Positions 26,472-36,321 of a stretch of 64,000 nt of DNA are shown piece after piece; within the stretch, counting starts at the first letter, position 1; each line of letters opens with the position of its first letter. The stretch comes from Brachionus manjavacas. Lineage: Eukaryota > Rotifera > Eurotatoria > Ploima > Brachionidae. Under the pieces are notes generated by a model. It did no database searches. It was not told where the DNA came from and saw nothing but the letters and a program-made list of their open reading frames with translations. A program made the position numbers and the translations under genes. The stretch is from assembly GCA_019054805.1 (NCBI GenBank), contig JAHQIY010000024.1:62001-126000 (forward strand). The letters run 5' to 3'.

Positions 26472-28114
26472 CAATCAAAATTTAAAATTTAGAATAGCTA
26501 TTCTTTTATTAATAAAGTGTGTACTAAATATAATATCTTTTTATTAATCTAGATATTTTTACTCATAATTTATGCACCTGCAATATGTAACTATTTTAAA
26601 AATTTCAGCTAATTTTGAAATTTTCGAATGTTCTAGTTTGATCAAATTTTAACTTGGAAAGACTTTTTTTTGACGATTAGCAATTTTTTTGCCGAACTGA
26701 CAGCTACTTGAAAAAGAAATAAGATGAGACTATTTATTTTCAAAATTTTTTTTTAAAACAAAATTAACATTTGTTAGCCTTAATTTTGATGACACATTTC
26801 ACTAAACTTTCTTTTTACAAACTTAATTTGGAAGAACTAAAATTAAGTTCTCAAAAAATAAAGTGTTTTTTGCTTTTTGTGCAGGATATCTGTTGATAGA
26901 ATTAGTTATATTCCATCTCTTTGAACCATCGTAAATTTTCTACTAGACTTGAATGATTCATTTCTTTGGCAAAATAAATAATTTTGAAAATTTCGTTAAA
27001 AGTCAAAATTAGTTTAAAATTAAAATTAAAAATTTTTTTATTTTGAATTATTAAACTATTATATATTTATAAAACTCTTAATACTTTTATTTGAAAAAAA
27101 ATATGAATTAAATATTTTTAAAAATATTATTTCAGTTATTAAATTGTTATGAAAAAAAACGTTGAATTTTATTGTTATTAGTGAAATGTTTCCTCTTAGT
27201 TCCTTGGAACTTTTTGCTTTTTTGTTGTTTATTTTTTCCTTGAGATTGTTAATCTCCCAAATTGCTTTTTTGTCTTCGAAAATCGTGATAGAGAGTTTTT
27301 ACAATATTATTGATTGCTATTCACTAAACAAAATCCTTTTCTTATGGAAATTTATGATTATGACATTTCAAACGATCTAAAAATTGTTTTGCAAAAATAC
27401 AATTTTAATTAATATGTTATTTTATCAAAATTCAGTAAAAAAATTATAAATTTAAAAATTAGTTTTTTTCTTTTTCTTTATTAATTTTTAATCTTATTAA
27501 ATGACTCTGTAAATTAAATTTAAGTTATCAGCTTCATTACGTTTCTAGTAATGATCTTACATCAAGTATACATAATTCAATGAAATGTTATCTAAAAACT
27601 AAAACAGAACAATGGCAAGTAAAGTAAAAAAAATTTTAAATTATTTTCTTTTATTTTGCCAAAATTCATCAAAAATAAAATCTGAATGAAAAAAATAATT
27701 TTAATTTTGTCAATTGTTAAAAACCTGTAAATCTCTGCTGAATGAAATTTAAAAAAAATTAATTTCTGATATGAATAAATTCCATAGTGCTCTTTACCAG
27801 ATTCATCCTTCACAATTCTTATTGCAAGCTAAAAGATTCTTTAACTTTATTTGAGCCATATTTTAAAAAGCCATTAATTAAATTCCTATTTTATCATTTG
27901 CCCAATCAAGAGAAGTAAATTTACTTTCCATATCTTTGCCTGGATGAATTCGCTTATATAATATTGACCAAATTTTTATCAAGGATCGAAAATTCCTAGA
28001 CTTGAAATTTTTTTTTTTTTTTCCTTTTTGAAAATCAATTTAAATTAGAGATTTTTTTCGCAAATATTTTATTTATCTTCAGTCTCTAATATTTAAATAA
28101 AGGGTTTTAATATT
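26472..28114. other. Intergenic region, AT-rich, with coding-like patches
   Basis: It contains the RNF126-like promoter side and the 3' end of the first TFAM-like gene. An AATAAA on the minus strand at 28068-28073 lies 42 bp past that gene's stop. Two minus-strand patches at about 27880-28005 and 27755-27830 translate into protein-like text (for example IHPGKDMESKFTSLDW and KDESGKEHYGIYSYQK). I cannot connect them with valid splice sites or name a family. They may be decayed exons. Confidence 0.4.
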
Positions 28115-29263
28115 TTAAAATTTGTTTTTTTTTCTTGTCATTTTTTTTCCAGGAACTTTAGATTTGTCCAATTCAAAGTTTTCAATTAATTTCTTTTTTG
28201 CCTTTTCACTGACCAAATCTGCTCTTCCAGATGATATCATTTTTAATTCCCATTCATGTAATTTTATCAAATACTCATCATGCAGTTGCCTTGCTCTAGT
28301 TTTATAGCTCTAAAATTTTGATTAAATATTGATTAAATATTAATTGAATTCAAAAAAACCATCTTTTCCTCTTCTGATAACTGTTTCCATTTTTCGCCAA
28401 GAACTTTGCCTAATTGCTGAAAAAAAAAGTTGAAATATTTACGCAAATAAATAAATAAAAAGAAAGATACTTTAAATGGAATTTTTGGCATATTAAGATC
28501 TTTGAAAAGCAAATTAATTGCTGATAATGGAGGTCGCGGCATTTCCATTCGAAATTGCTCCTATTAAAAAAAAAAATTATTTTATTTATTCTATTTAAAG
28601 AAAATACTCTTTTTAAACGATTTTTGGCATTTTTTTCAGACTTCTTCTTTTTACGTTCAATCAATTGAATTCTCAAATTTTTTATTTCGAGCTCTGTTAA
28701 ATCCCTTACAATCTCCCTCAATTGACTCTTTTTGCTTTCAGATTTTTCATGAGCTTTTTGAAAATATATCTAAAAAAACCTAAAATCATAAAAATTCATT
28801 CATTTTATTTAATTTACAAGTTTTTTATCATAAGGTAAAGCTCTCCATTCATCAGCTACAACTTTAGCTAATTCTGAAATAGACTGACCTTGTAACAAAA
28901 AAAAAGAAAAAAATTAGAAAAAAATTATTCAATTTTAAACAAACTTGGATTTTGTTTTATCCTTTCTTTAATAGTTTCACCATTAAATATCATAAAACCA
29001 TTAGTAGACAATTTACGATTTACATTTTCATATTCTTTAACTATTTTTATGTCCACAACAGCTTTAGATTTTATCAGGTTCTCGTCTATTTTTGGGTTGT
29101 AAGCTTTGTTTATGGTGCAAACAGCTGTCTTCAAATAGTTCTGCTGGACATTGAAATCTTTCGATCTAAAAGAAGACTTTTTAAAAGAATAATGGGTAAG
29201 AGTTTAAAAAAAGTACCTGAACTTTAATAAAGCAAATTTACAACAATTTTTTAAAAATAACAT
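28115..29263 (-). CDS. TFAM-like two-HMG-box protein, tandem copy C
   Basis: Seven-exon gene, 280 aa: exons 29217-29263, 28945-29165, 28818-28888, 28608-28769, 28471-28560, 28360-28416, 28115-28309. All introns are GT-AG and 47-56 bp. The frame stays open through every junction. The N-terminus MLFLKNCCKFALLKFR is basic and hydrophobic with no acidic residues, like a mitochondrial presequence. HMG box A spans roughly residues 70-125 (ELAKVVADEWRALPYDKK core). A basic helical linker follows (residues 114-170), then HMG box B (about 172-235, with LGKVLGEKWKQLSEEEK) and a lysine-rich tail. TFAM binds, bends and compacts mitochondrial DNA and activates its transcription; order and length match (human about 246 aa). 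Exon sizes 71, 162 and 57 nt recur in the neighbouring paralogues. AATAAA lies 42 bp downstream. An alternative is a related nuclear HMG protein. Confidence 0.8.
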
Positions 29264-29376
29264 TTCTTTTTTGTTTTTTATTAAGGTTTATTAAGAAAAA
29301 AATATTTTTATAATTTAGTGACGATGATCAATACGTCTTTAGTGAAAATAAAAAAAAAAACTTTTATTATAATTAA

Positions 29377-30468
29377 TTAGATCTCTCCTTTTATTTTGCG
29401 ACGATTTATTTTTTTCTTTTTTTTACTGACTTTTAAATTTTGTTCATTTTTTACTATTTTTCTAAGACTTGAACCAATTTTGTTCCTTGTTCCACTTGAA
29501 ATCAATTGAACCTTTCCTTCCATGATCATTCTGTTCTCCCAGTCTTTCATTTGCTCTCGATATTCATCCAACATTCGCTTGGCTTCTAATAAATATTTCT
29601 AAAAATTTATTTTAATAAAATTAAGGCTCATTTATTAAAAAAAATTTGAATACATTTTTTTCTTCTTGGTCCAAATTGCGCCATTTTTCGCCACATTCAA
29701 ACACAGCTTGCTGTAAAAAATTTAGATATTATTAAGATTTTGATAATTTTTACTGAAAAAGATTTTTGCTCATTTTTTAGATAATCTTTTAAAAATATAG
29801 AATAAGCGTTCATAGGTTTTTTGGGCATCTTTTGAGCAATTTGTTGCTTTTTGATGCGGAATTTGCGCAATTTATCTCTTCGTAATTTGTTAAGCATTTT
29901 AATTTTTTCTTTGAAATATTTTATTTCATCAATTGATAGTTTGGACAGTAGACTATTCAAATTATTGTCAATTTCGTTCTGAATGAGTTTCACTCGGTTG
30001 TCATAGCTCTACAATTTTTAGAGAATTTTAATTTTTTTTCTATCACCATAACAATAAATTAAATTTACTTTTTTTTCTTCTTTAGTTAAATTTGACCAAA
30101 GTTTGCTAACCCGGGAGAATTCTGTCCGAAAATTCGAATGACTTTTATTGATTTTTTCAGAAACAAAAAGATTAATGCCATTTGGTAGCCTCTTTGACAT
30201 AATTTCTTTGTATTTTTTGATAAAATCATCGTTGATGACCAGTTCATGACTTTTTGGCCTTTGAGCATCTTTTAACTTGGCTTCGTTAATAAATTGTTTA
30301 ATAAGAGAATTGTCCTTTCTTTGTTTAATGCTTGAAAAGTTAAATGTTCCCAAAGAGCGCTCAATTGTTCGAATGATATTAAACAGCTCTAAACTAAAAA
30401 AAAATAAGATCTTTTATTAGTTTTTTTGGATTATTTTACTTTTTTGCAATATTGGGTATCATAAACAT
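29377..30468 (-). CDS. TFAM-like two-HMG-box protein, tandem copy B
   Basis: Five-exon gene, 295 aa: exons 30440-30468, 30069-30393, 29754-30008, 29654-29710, 29377-29598. Introns are 43-60 bp with GT-AG ends. Box A (about residues 72-125, SRVSKLWSNLTKEEKK) is the more diverged. Box B (about 178-240) starts with MPKKPMNAYSIFLKDY and contains GEKWRNLDQEEKN. The C-terminus is very lysine-rich. The first exon encodes MFMIPNIAK, followed by a segment with acidic residues, so mitochondrial targeting is less clear than in copies A and C. Compared with them it lacks the intron inside box A and the one in the linker, but keeps the introns at the end of each box. A minus-strand AATAAA at 29363-29368 lies just past the stop. 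The gene sits about 110 bp upstream of copy C. Confidence 0.8.
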
Positions 30469-30908
30469 TTTTGAATTTTGTAAATTTTATGAATTTCTAA
30501 TTTCATTCAGACACGTGATCTAAATTCAAATTTTAAAATTCTACAACTAAACTTTTTGAATTCAATTTATGGTATCATTATTTATTATTTTTCACATTTT
30601 TATTCATCATTTTTTTATTAAATTCAAAATAAAGAAAAAAAAATTGTATTTTTTTTAAGTTTTAACGAATATTTTTGCTTTACGTGCCTCTCGCTTTTCT
30701 ATTTAAATAGTCTTGAAAAATGTCCATTTTTAATCATTAAATTTGAAATAAAAATTTAAAATTATTTTTAATTTTTTTAATTATAAAAATTAATTTTAAT
30801 TTTAATATTTAATTATTTTAATTGATAATTTTGACTTTTTTTTATATTAAACGCTGATTTTTATAAACCGTCTTTATATTTCTTATTAATTAAAAATTCA
30901 TTTCGAAA

Positions 30909-32058
30909 CTACATGAGTGGCTGATCACTTAAGGCATCGTTTTTTTTAGCCGATTTTTTGACAGATTGACGCTTGGTCGATTTGGTCTTTATACTTTTGG
31001 CAGATTTTTTTTTAGGTTTCTTCATGCTTGTTGAATTGATTGCTGCGACTGATTTTTTTCTTAGCAATTTCTTCTTGCCTTTTTCAATCATCTTGGCTTC
31101 CCATTCAGCATAGTCTATTTTGTACTGTTCCATTAACTCGTTTGCAAGGACGAAAAATTTCTAAATTAAAATCTATAATATCCAGTTAAGAAAACAAATT
31201 TAAATTCAATTACCTGTCTATCTTGTTCAGCCATTTGTTTCCATTTAGCAGCAGCGCCGCGCACAAAATCTTTTACATGAGCTTCACCTCTGTCCAAAGT
31301 GTCACAATACAAAAGAAACACACTTTTTGGTCTTTTCGGAGCATTTTGGATAATTTTTTCCTTTAAAAAAAAAATATAAAATAACAAGATATTAAAATAA
31401 TACTTTTTTAATTCGTATCTCTTTAAGTTTCTTAATACGCTGCATCTTTTCCCGTAAAATATCATTAGATAAATTTTTGACTTCATTTTCATTCAAAGCT
31501 GATAGCAGAATCTTTTTTTGCTGAGTAAGATCCTCGCGGTTTTTGACGGCAAGATCATTGTATTTCTAATGTATAAAAATGTTGATTTTTACCAATAAAT
31601 TAATTTTATTTAAAAAAAAATGCCTTTTTATCAGTCTCAGACATTGAATTCCATCTTTCACCAATTTCTTTAATTCGTTTCTTTTGTGAAACATCTAAAT
31701 TATTAAATTAAAATATAAAATTCTTATTAATTTAGTCTTGCCACTATGATTATTGAATTTGAGCTGTTCTTTGACAAAAAATAAATAAGGTGTTATTTTT
31801 TCATGACGTTGGATGTCAATTATTTTCTGTTTATAGTCTTTTGGGTAGGAAACACTAGTGGAATAACTCATGAAAACTGGCCTGTAACCTTCTATGTCAT
31901 GATAATTTGAAATTGTTGTCTGATTTTTTAGGTTGACTAAGGATAATTGTTTTGGTAAGAGATTCAATCTTTTTTAAATATCAGAATTTAAAAAACAGCT
32001 TTTTCAAAGCTTACTTATTGAAGCATCTAGAGCTTTGGTAAATTAGGTTTTTGAGCAT
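30909..32058 (-). CDS. TFAM: TFAM-like two-HMG-box protein, tandem copy A
   Basis: Six-exon gene, 299 aa: exons 32015-32058, 31745-31968, 31624-31694, 31404-31565, 31214-31360, 30909-31160. Introns are 43-58 bp. The N-terminus MLKNLIYQSSRCFNK and about 20 further residues contain no acidic residue, and an SYSTS motif follows near residue 48; this is a good mitochondrial presequence. HMG box A is about residues 70-125 (ITPYLFFVKEQLKFNN, then KRIKEIGERWNSMSETDKK). The linker is residues 114-170. HMG box B is about 174-240 (APKRPKSVFLLYCD, then GAAAKWKQMAEQDRQ). A lysine- and serine-rich basic tail follows. The third intron appears to use a GC donor (AAG|GCATTT), because no GT exists before the stop. 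Exons 3 and 4 (71 and 162 nt) match copy C exactly, and exon 5 (147 nt) equals copy C exons 5 plus 6 (90+57). This copy is the best TFAM candidate of the three. Confidence 0.82.
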
Positions 32059-34859
32059 TTTCTTTTAATTTTTTTGAATTCTGTATTGAAAATTTCAAAT
32101 TAATTGTACTTTCTAAAAATAAATTTCTTAAAGTATTCAAATGCGATTTTTTTAAAAGCAAAATTAAACTTACTCCTTTTTTTTAATTTTAGATTCAAGT
32201 TTAAGCATATATGATTTTAATCAAAGAAAAAGATTATTAGTATGAAACTTAAGTCAATTTAAGTATTGGCTTATCAATATTTTTAAGATCTATAAGGATT
32301 TTTAGGAAATTTTGTCCTGAATATTTAAAATATCAGAATTATTTTTTTAAAATAGTCTTTTAAATGAATTTAAAGATTTGTATCATTGCAGTTTTGTATC
32401 GCAAAATTTAATCCTAATTAAGGATCATTATACTCAAAAAATTATTTTTGATCTAAAATTAAGTTTTAAAAATTTGAACTTCAAATGTTTGTATTCAAAA
32501 TATTTAATTAATGTATTTAATCTATAACTGAATGTAAAATGAATGGATGTGATAATGAAATTTTAAATACAAGAAAGAAAACTATCATTTTGAATGGCGA
32601 AAATTCTAATAAAAAAAAGAAATAAAGTTATTTGATAGAATATTTAATAATTTTTTTTTAATTACAAGATTTGGTATAAATTTGTTTGATAAATATTTAG
32701 AATTATTAAAATGTGATGCTGAATGCGAAGATTGTTTTGGTAGTTTTGATGAAAAACAATATTTTGATTATAATATAAAAAAGTAAATTTTAATAAAAAA
32801 AAATAGATGTTAAATGATGGTTTAAGTAAAAATTTTTCTAAAAAAGTTTATATAAACATATTATTTTTATTGCTTTAAAAAAATTTAACGAATACTACAG
32901 TTATTTAAAAATTTGGATGATTAAAAGCAAAAAGAGGAAAAAAAAGAAGAGAAAATCATGTTGAAGTCGTCAATAATTGTTATATTGTATGATAAAAAAT
33001 TTAAATATAATATAAACACATTTTCTTCAAAAATTATGTATTGATATTTATGAATTGTAATAATGAATAATGAATATTAGCTCAAATCCGAAGAATTTGT
33101 GTTCTAATTTGTATTTTTTTTTAATTTATTAGTTTAGAAAGAAAATCTTGAAAAAGTTAGATAATTTTTTTTTCCTTTTATAAAAATTCCTTAAATTGTT
33201 CAAAACATATTTGGCATGAACAAATGAGTCCTTCGATAAGATGGTATCAACTCTTAAAATTGCAAAAAGTATGAAATTTTTGTTTTCTTTTAGTTTATTT
33301 ACAGTTTGAATGAAATCTTATAAAATCGAGTATTTTTTTAAATAATAATTTTCGCAATAGAATTACAATTATGTCTATTAAAATATTTGTGATAAGAAAG
33401 CTTTTCTTTTCAATTGAAGTTTCAAAATGCAAATTTTTACTTCGAGTTTTTATCATAAATATCAAATCTTTAATTTAATGACAATACTTGCCTTAAGAAA
33501 TTAGGATTTAATGAACTGTTTTATAAATGAATAATTAGTAACTTTTTTACTTTGTTTAATTTATGATTTTATTTTCATAATTGTAGGGACGAGTAACTTT
33601 TTTGGACATTTAAAAAAAGGTAAAAAGATAATTTTTAAAAAAATTAAGTAAATTAGGCTTTACGAGTTTGAAAATTTGATTAAAATATCTAGTTTAATAT
33701 TTTTTTCAAAAATTTTCATGTTTTATATTAATGAGAACCATGCAAATTAATTTAAAATTTTTAAATTAACAAATTATTAATTTAAGATGCTGAATTAGAA
33801 GTTTTTATGAAGGTGTGGAAGATTAAAATTACATAAATTTAAAGCTACGTAAATTTAGATCCCATAGATAAGTTTAATTTTTTTAATAGATTTATCATTT
33901 TTTGACATTCAAACTAAATAATTACTAAAATTTTACTGAAATGTCATGAAAATTTTCCCATCTATTTTAAAGTCTAGTCACAGGCTAAATTACCTGATCA
34001 CAGCAAAATGTTTTCTATTTTATGATCACTGAATTCCTGGTCACTGATAACTATGACCAACCTGATCACATATTTTGTGGAACAATGTTTATCCTAATTA
34101 TTATTTGCATGATTGATAAACATTTTAAATTAATATTACTTAATCCTAATTTATCACCAGTTCATGACATCTTAAACCCCAAAAGAACAGTTTAATGAGT
34201 GCTAATAGAAAATTGTTTATTAAAATAAGTTAAACGCATGACAGACGCTTTCGATTGAAACAATTTTCACAATCTCAGATTCCATAATTCATACCAAGGA
34301 TAAAAATCAAAATATATTATTTTAAGTTTCTAATTTTATGTTTGTCTTTGTAATTATAAGAAAATTATAATTCAATTCTTTTCGCTAAGTTTTAGAAATT
34401 TAACAAACAAAGGTCCATAAAAAATAAATCTTGATAGCAATAAAAAAAATAAATATTTTACGCAAATTCACAAGCTTAATGTTTAATTTTGCAATACTTT
34501 CTATTAATAATAATTATTTAGATTGTTTAAATTATTCAAATTTTTGTGAATATTTTATTCATGAAGATTATTTATTTTTTCGTATGGATATAAATTTTAT
34601 CCTAAAATTTTTTAATTATTTACTAAAACCTTGATCAAATTATCAAATTGAATATAATTTATTTTTTAAGCTTTAAATCTCTTTTTACTCTTAACAAAAA
34701 AAGCAAAAAATTGTAAAAAAAGATTTTTGTCTATTCATCCAAAAGCGTACTTTAAAGTTTGATTTAAGAATCTTTATTTAGTATTAAGAATCAAAAATTA
34801 AAAAGACCTATTTGTACTTTGGAACTAAGAATTAATTAAAAAAATGCAATGTACGCTAA
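32059..34859. other. Long AT-rich intergenic region
   Basis: No gene can be supported. A plus-strand patch at about 32535-32790 reads as protein-like text (NGCDNEILNTRKKT; LFDKYLELLKCDAECEDCFG) followed by a possible GT donor and AG acceptor, but it is broken by stops. At 33990-34070 the heptamer TGATCAC or close variants recurs four times. The last ~120 bp include the polyadenylation side of the PI-PLC gene (minus-strand AATAAA at 34773-34778). Confidence 0.4.
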
Positions 34860-35735
34860 TTAAATAAAATTAAGTCTATAAATACTTTGAATAATTTCTT
34901 TTTCTGCAAAATCAATAATTATAATACCTTGGCTTTTAGTGTTTTGACAAATGTCATCCATATGATTGTCATTATTTATCTGAGATTCATTATGTAAAAA
35001 AGCTAATAGATTTTTATTAACTCGCCAGGAAATAAAAGCAGGCGGCTGAATCGGCCATTTTTCAGCACTACAATAATTTAAGTACCAAATATTTTTTTCA
35101 CCAGCAGAATTGGCATTATCAAGCAATTTTTTAATCTCGAGCCATTTCTTAGATGCAGTTGAATTACAAACATCTTGTACTTTGAAACCAAAATCAGCAT
35201 GGTTCTTAATCTCATTGGTTTGGTTGAATTTCCATCCGGACATGTCGATACCAAGTGGTTTTTTTTTCGAAAAAAATCTCCTTAGCAAAACTAACTTACC
35301 TCTGCATTCGGCAAGACTTGGACAATGTTCGTGCAGGAACCAGTAATCCTTATTCTTTTCGATGTAATTCAAAAATACATCATCGAATTGAAGCTGATTT
35401 GACTCAGGCTTATGTTCAGTAGAGATGAGAATTACGATGACTTCACTTGGATTAGCTTTGAGAAACTGAATGCACAGATCAATGCAGCCAGTGTCAAAGT
35501 CAAAGTTAAGATCGAAGGGTCCATGATGCAAGCGAAACATGTCATTGACGTGTCTGCATCGAACATCAATGAACCTGACACCATTATTGAGCTGATAGAC
35601 AAGCGTGTTTTTCTGACACTTGGCAAACATGCAGCAGTTGAACGCACAGCTGTTGTGTGTGCCCGGTATCGTTATTTCACTTAGCTTGAGGTGATCGGGC
35701 AGTGCCGACATCCACTCATGTCTTTTCTCTTCCAT
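34860..35735 (-). CDS. PI-PLC X-domain phosphodiesterase, bacterial-like type
   Basis: Single-exon gene of 291 aa with no signal peptide or membrane segment, so probably cytosolic. It carries the X-domain core of phosphatidylinositol-specific phospholipase C. The first catalytic histidine is in IPGTHNS (H27), the substrate-binding Asp/Arg pair in FIDVRCR (D57, R59), and the second histidine in RLHHGPF (H71). NPSEVIVILIS, RGKLVLLRRF and a KVQD motif near residue 187 follow. The family cleaves phosphatidylinositol, or GPI-linked lipid, to diacylglycerol and inositol phosphate. Length and motif spacing resemble secreted bacterial PI-PLCs (~300 aa) more than the Y-domain-bearing eukaryotic PLCs. 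Animal PLCXD proteins are the main alternative. Minus-strand AATAAA lies 82 bp past the stop. It is transcribed divergently from FEM1. Confidence 0.85.
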   Translation of the reverse strand: MEEKRHEWMSALPDHLKLSEITIPGTHNSCAFNCCMFAKCQKNTLVYQLNNGVRFIDVRCRHVNDMFRLHHGPFDLNFDFDTGCIDLCIQFLKANPSEVIVILISTEHKPESNQLQFDDVFLNYIEKNKDYWFLHEHCPSLAECRGKLVLLRRFFSKKKPLGIDMSGWKFNQTNEIKNHADFGFKVQDVCNSTASKKWLEIKKLLDNANSAGEKNIWYLNYCSAEKWPIQPPAFISWRVNKNLLAFLHNESQINNDNHMDDICQNTKSQGIIIIDFAEKEIIQSIYRLNFI

Positions 35736-36321
35736 ACAATATTAGCCTAAATGTAAACTTTGGTTAGTTAAACAACACTAAGAAAATTATTTTTTTCTTT
35801 TTTTCTTTTTTTCTCTATTGCTGAAATAATTTATTAAAAGTTATGTAATTTCAAGTGAACACATAAAGCATAATTTAGGCTTGTTCTCAACTTTTCAAGG
35901 TTTTGCAACAAGCGTGATTTCGGCTTACAAATATTCAACCTGAATATTATAAATAGCAAATTAATTTTTGCTAGTTTTCAAGCATTTCTTTATTTTCCCG
36001 ACTTTTGATTTTTTGTTGTTCATCAAAAAGGAACAAATGGGTTGCCATAGGAATTCGATGCCTCGACCAAATATTTAAAATACTTGCCATATTTCAGAGC
36101 AAAGGAGACAAAAATTCAGCTCGAAAGCAAAATAATTGATTAGGCACTCCAAACAAAATTTTCAAGTTGACTACACTCGTCAATTCTTTTCTTTTCTCTT
36201 TTTCTATTCAGTTGCCTTAAATTTGCATTCGATTATAATATTTTTCTATTTATTAAATTAAAATAAATAAATGATAAAAGAGAAAAAAATTTAGATTTAT
36301 TTTCGAGTAATAGGCAATAGA
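35736..36321. promoter_or_regulatory. Shared divergent promoter region of PI-PLC and FEM1
   Basis: 586 bp separate the two start codons, which point away from each other, so both core promoters and 5' untranslated regions must lie here. I see pyrimidine-rich tracts (around 35790-35815 and 36187-36208) and AT-rich sequence, but no TATA box I would commit to. This is inferred from gene arrangement only. Confidence 0.5.

Noticed and set aside
27162-27380. 72-codon plus-strand open frame as a gene
   Set aside because: The composition is pure AT-rich Phe/Leu/Ile text, there is no homologue I recognise, and it lies in an intergenic region.
30018-30353. Uninterrupted reading through the first intron boundary of TFAM copy B as a stand-alone 111-codon protein
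   Set aside because: Splicing at the GTAAAT donor gives the conserved HMG-box end shared with copies A and C; the read-through tail is intron sequence.
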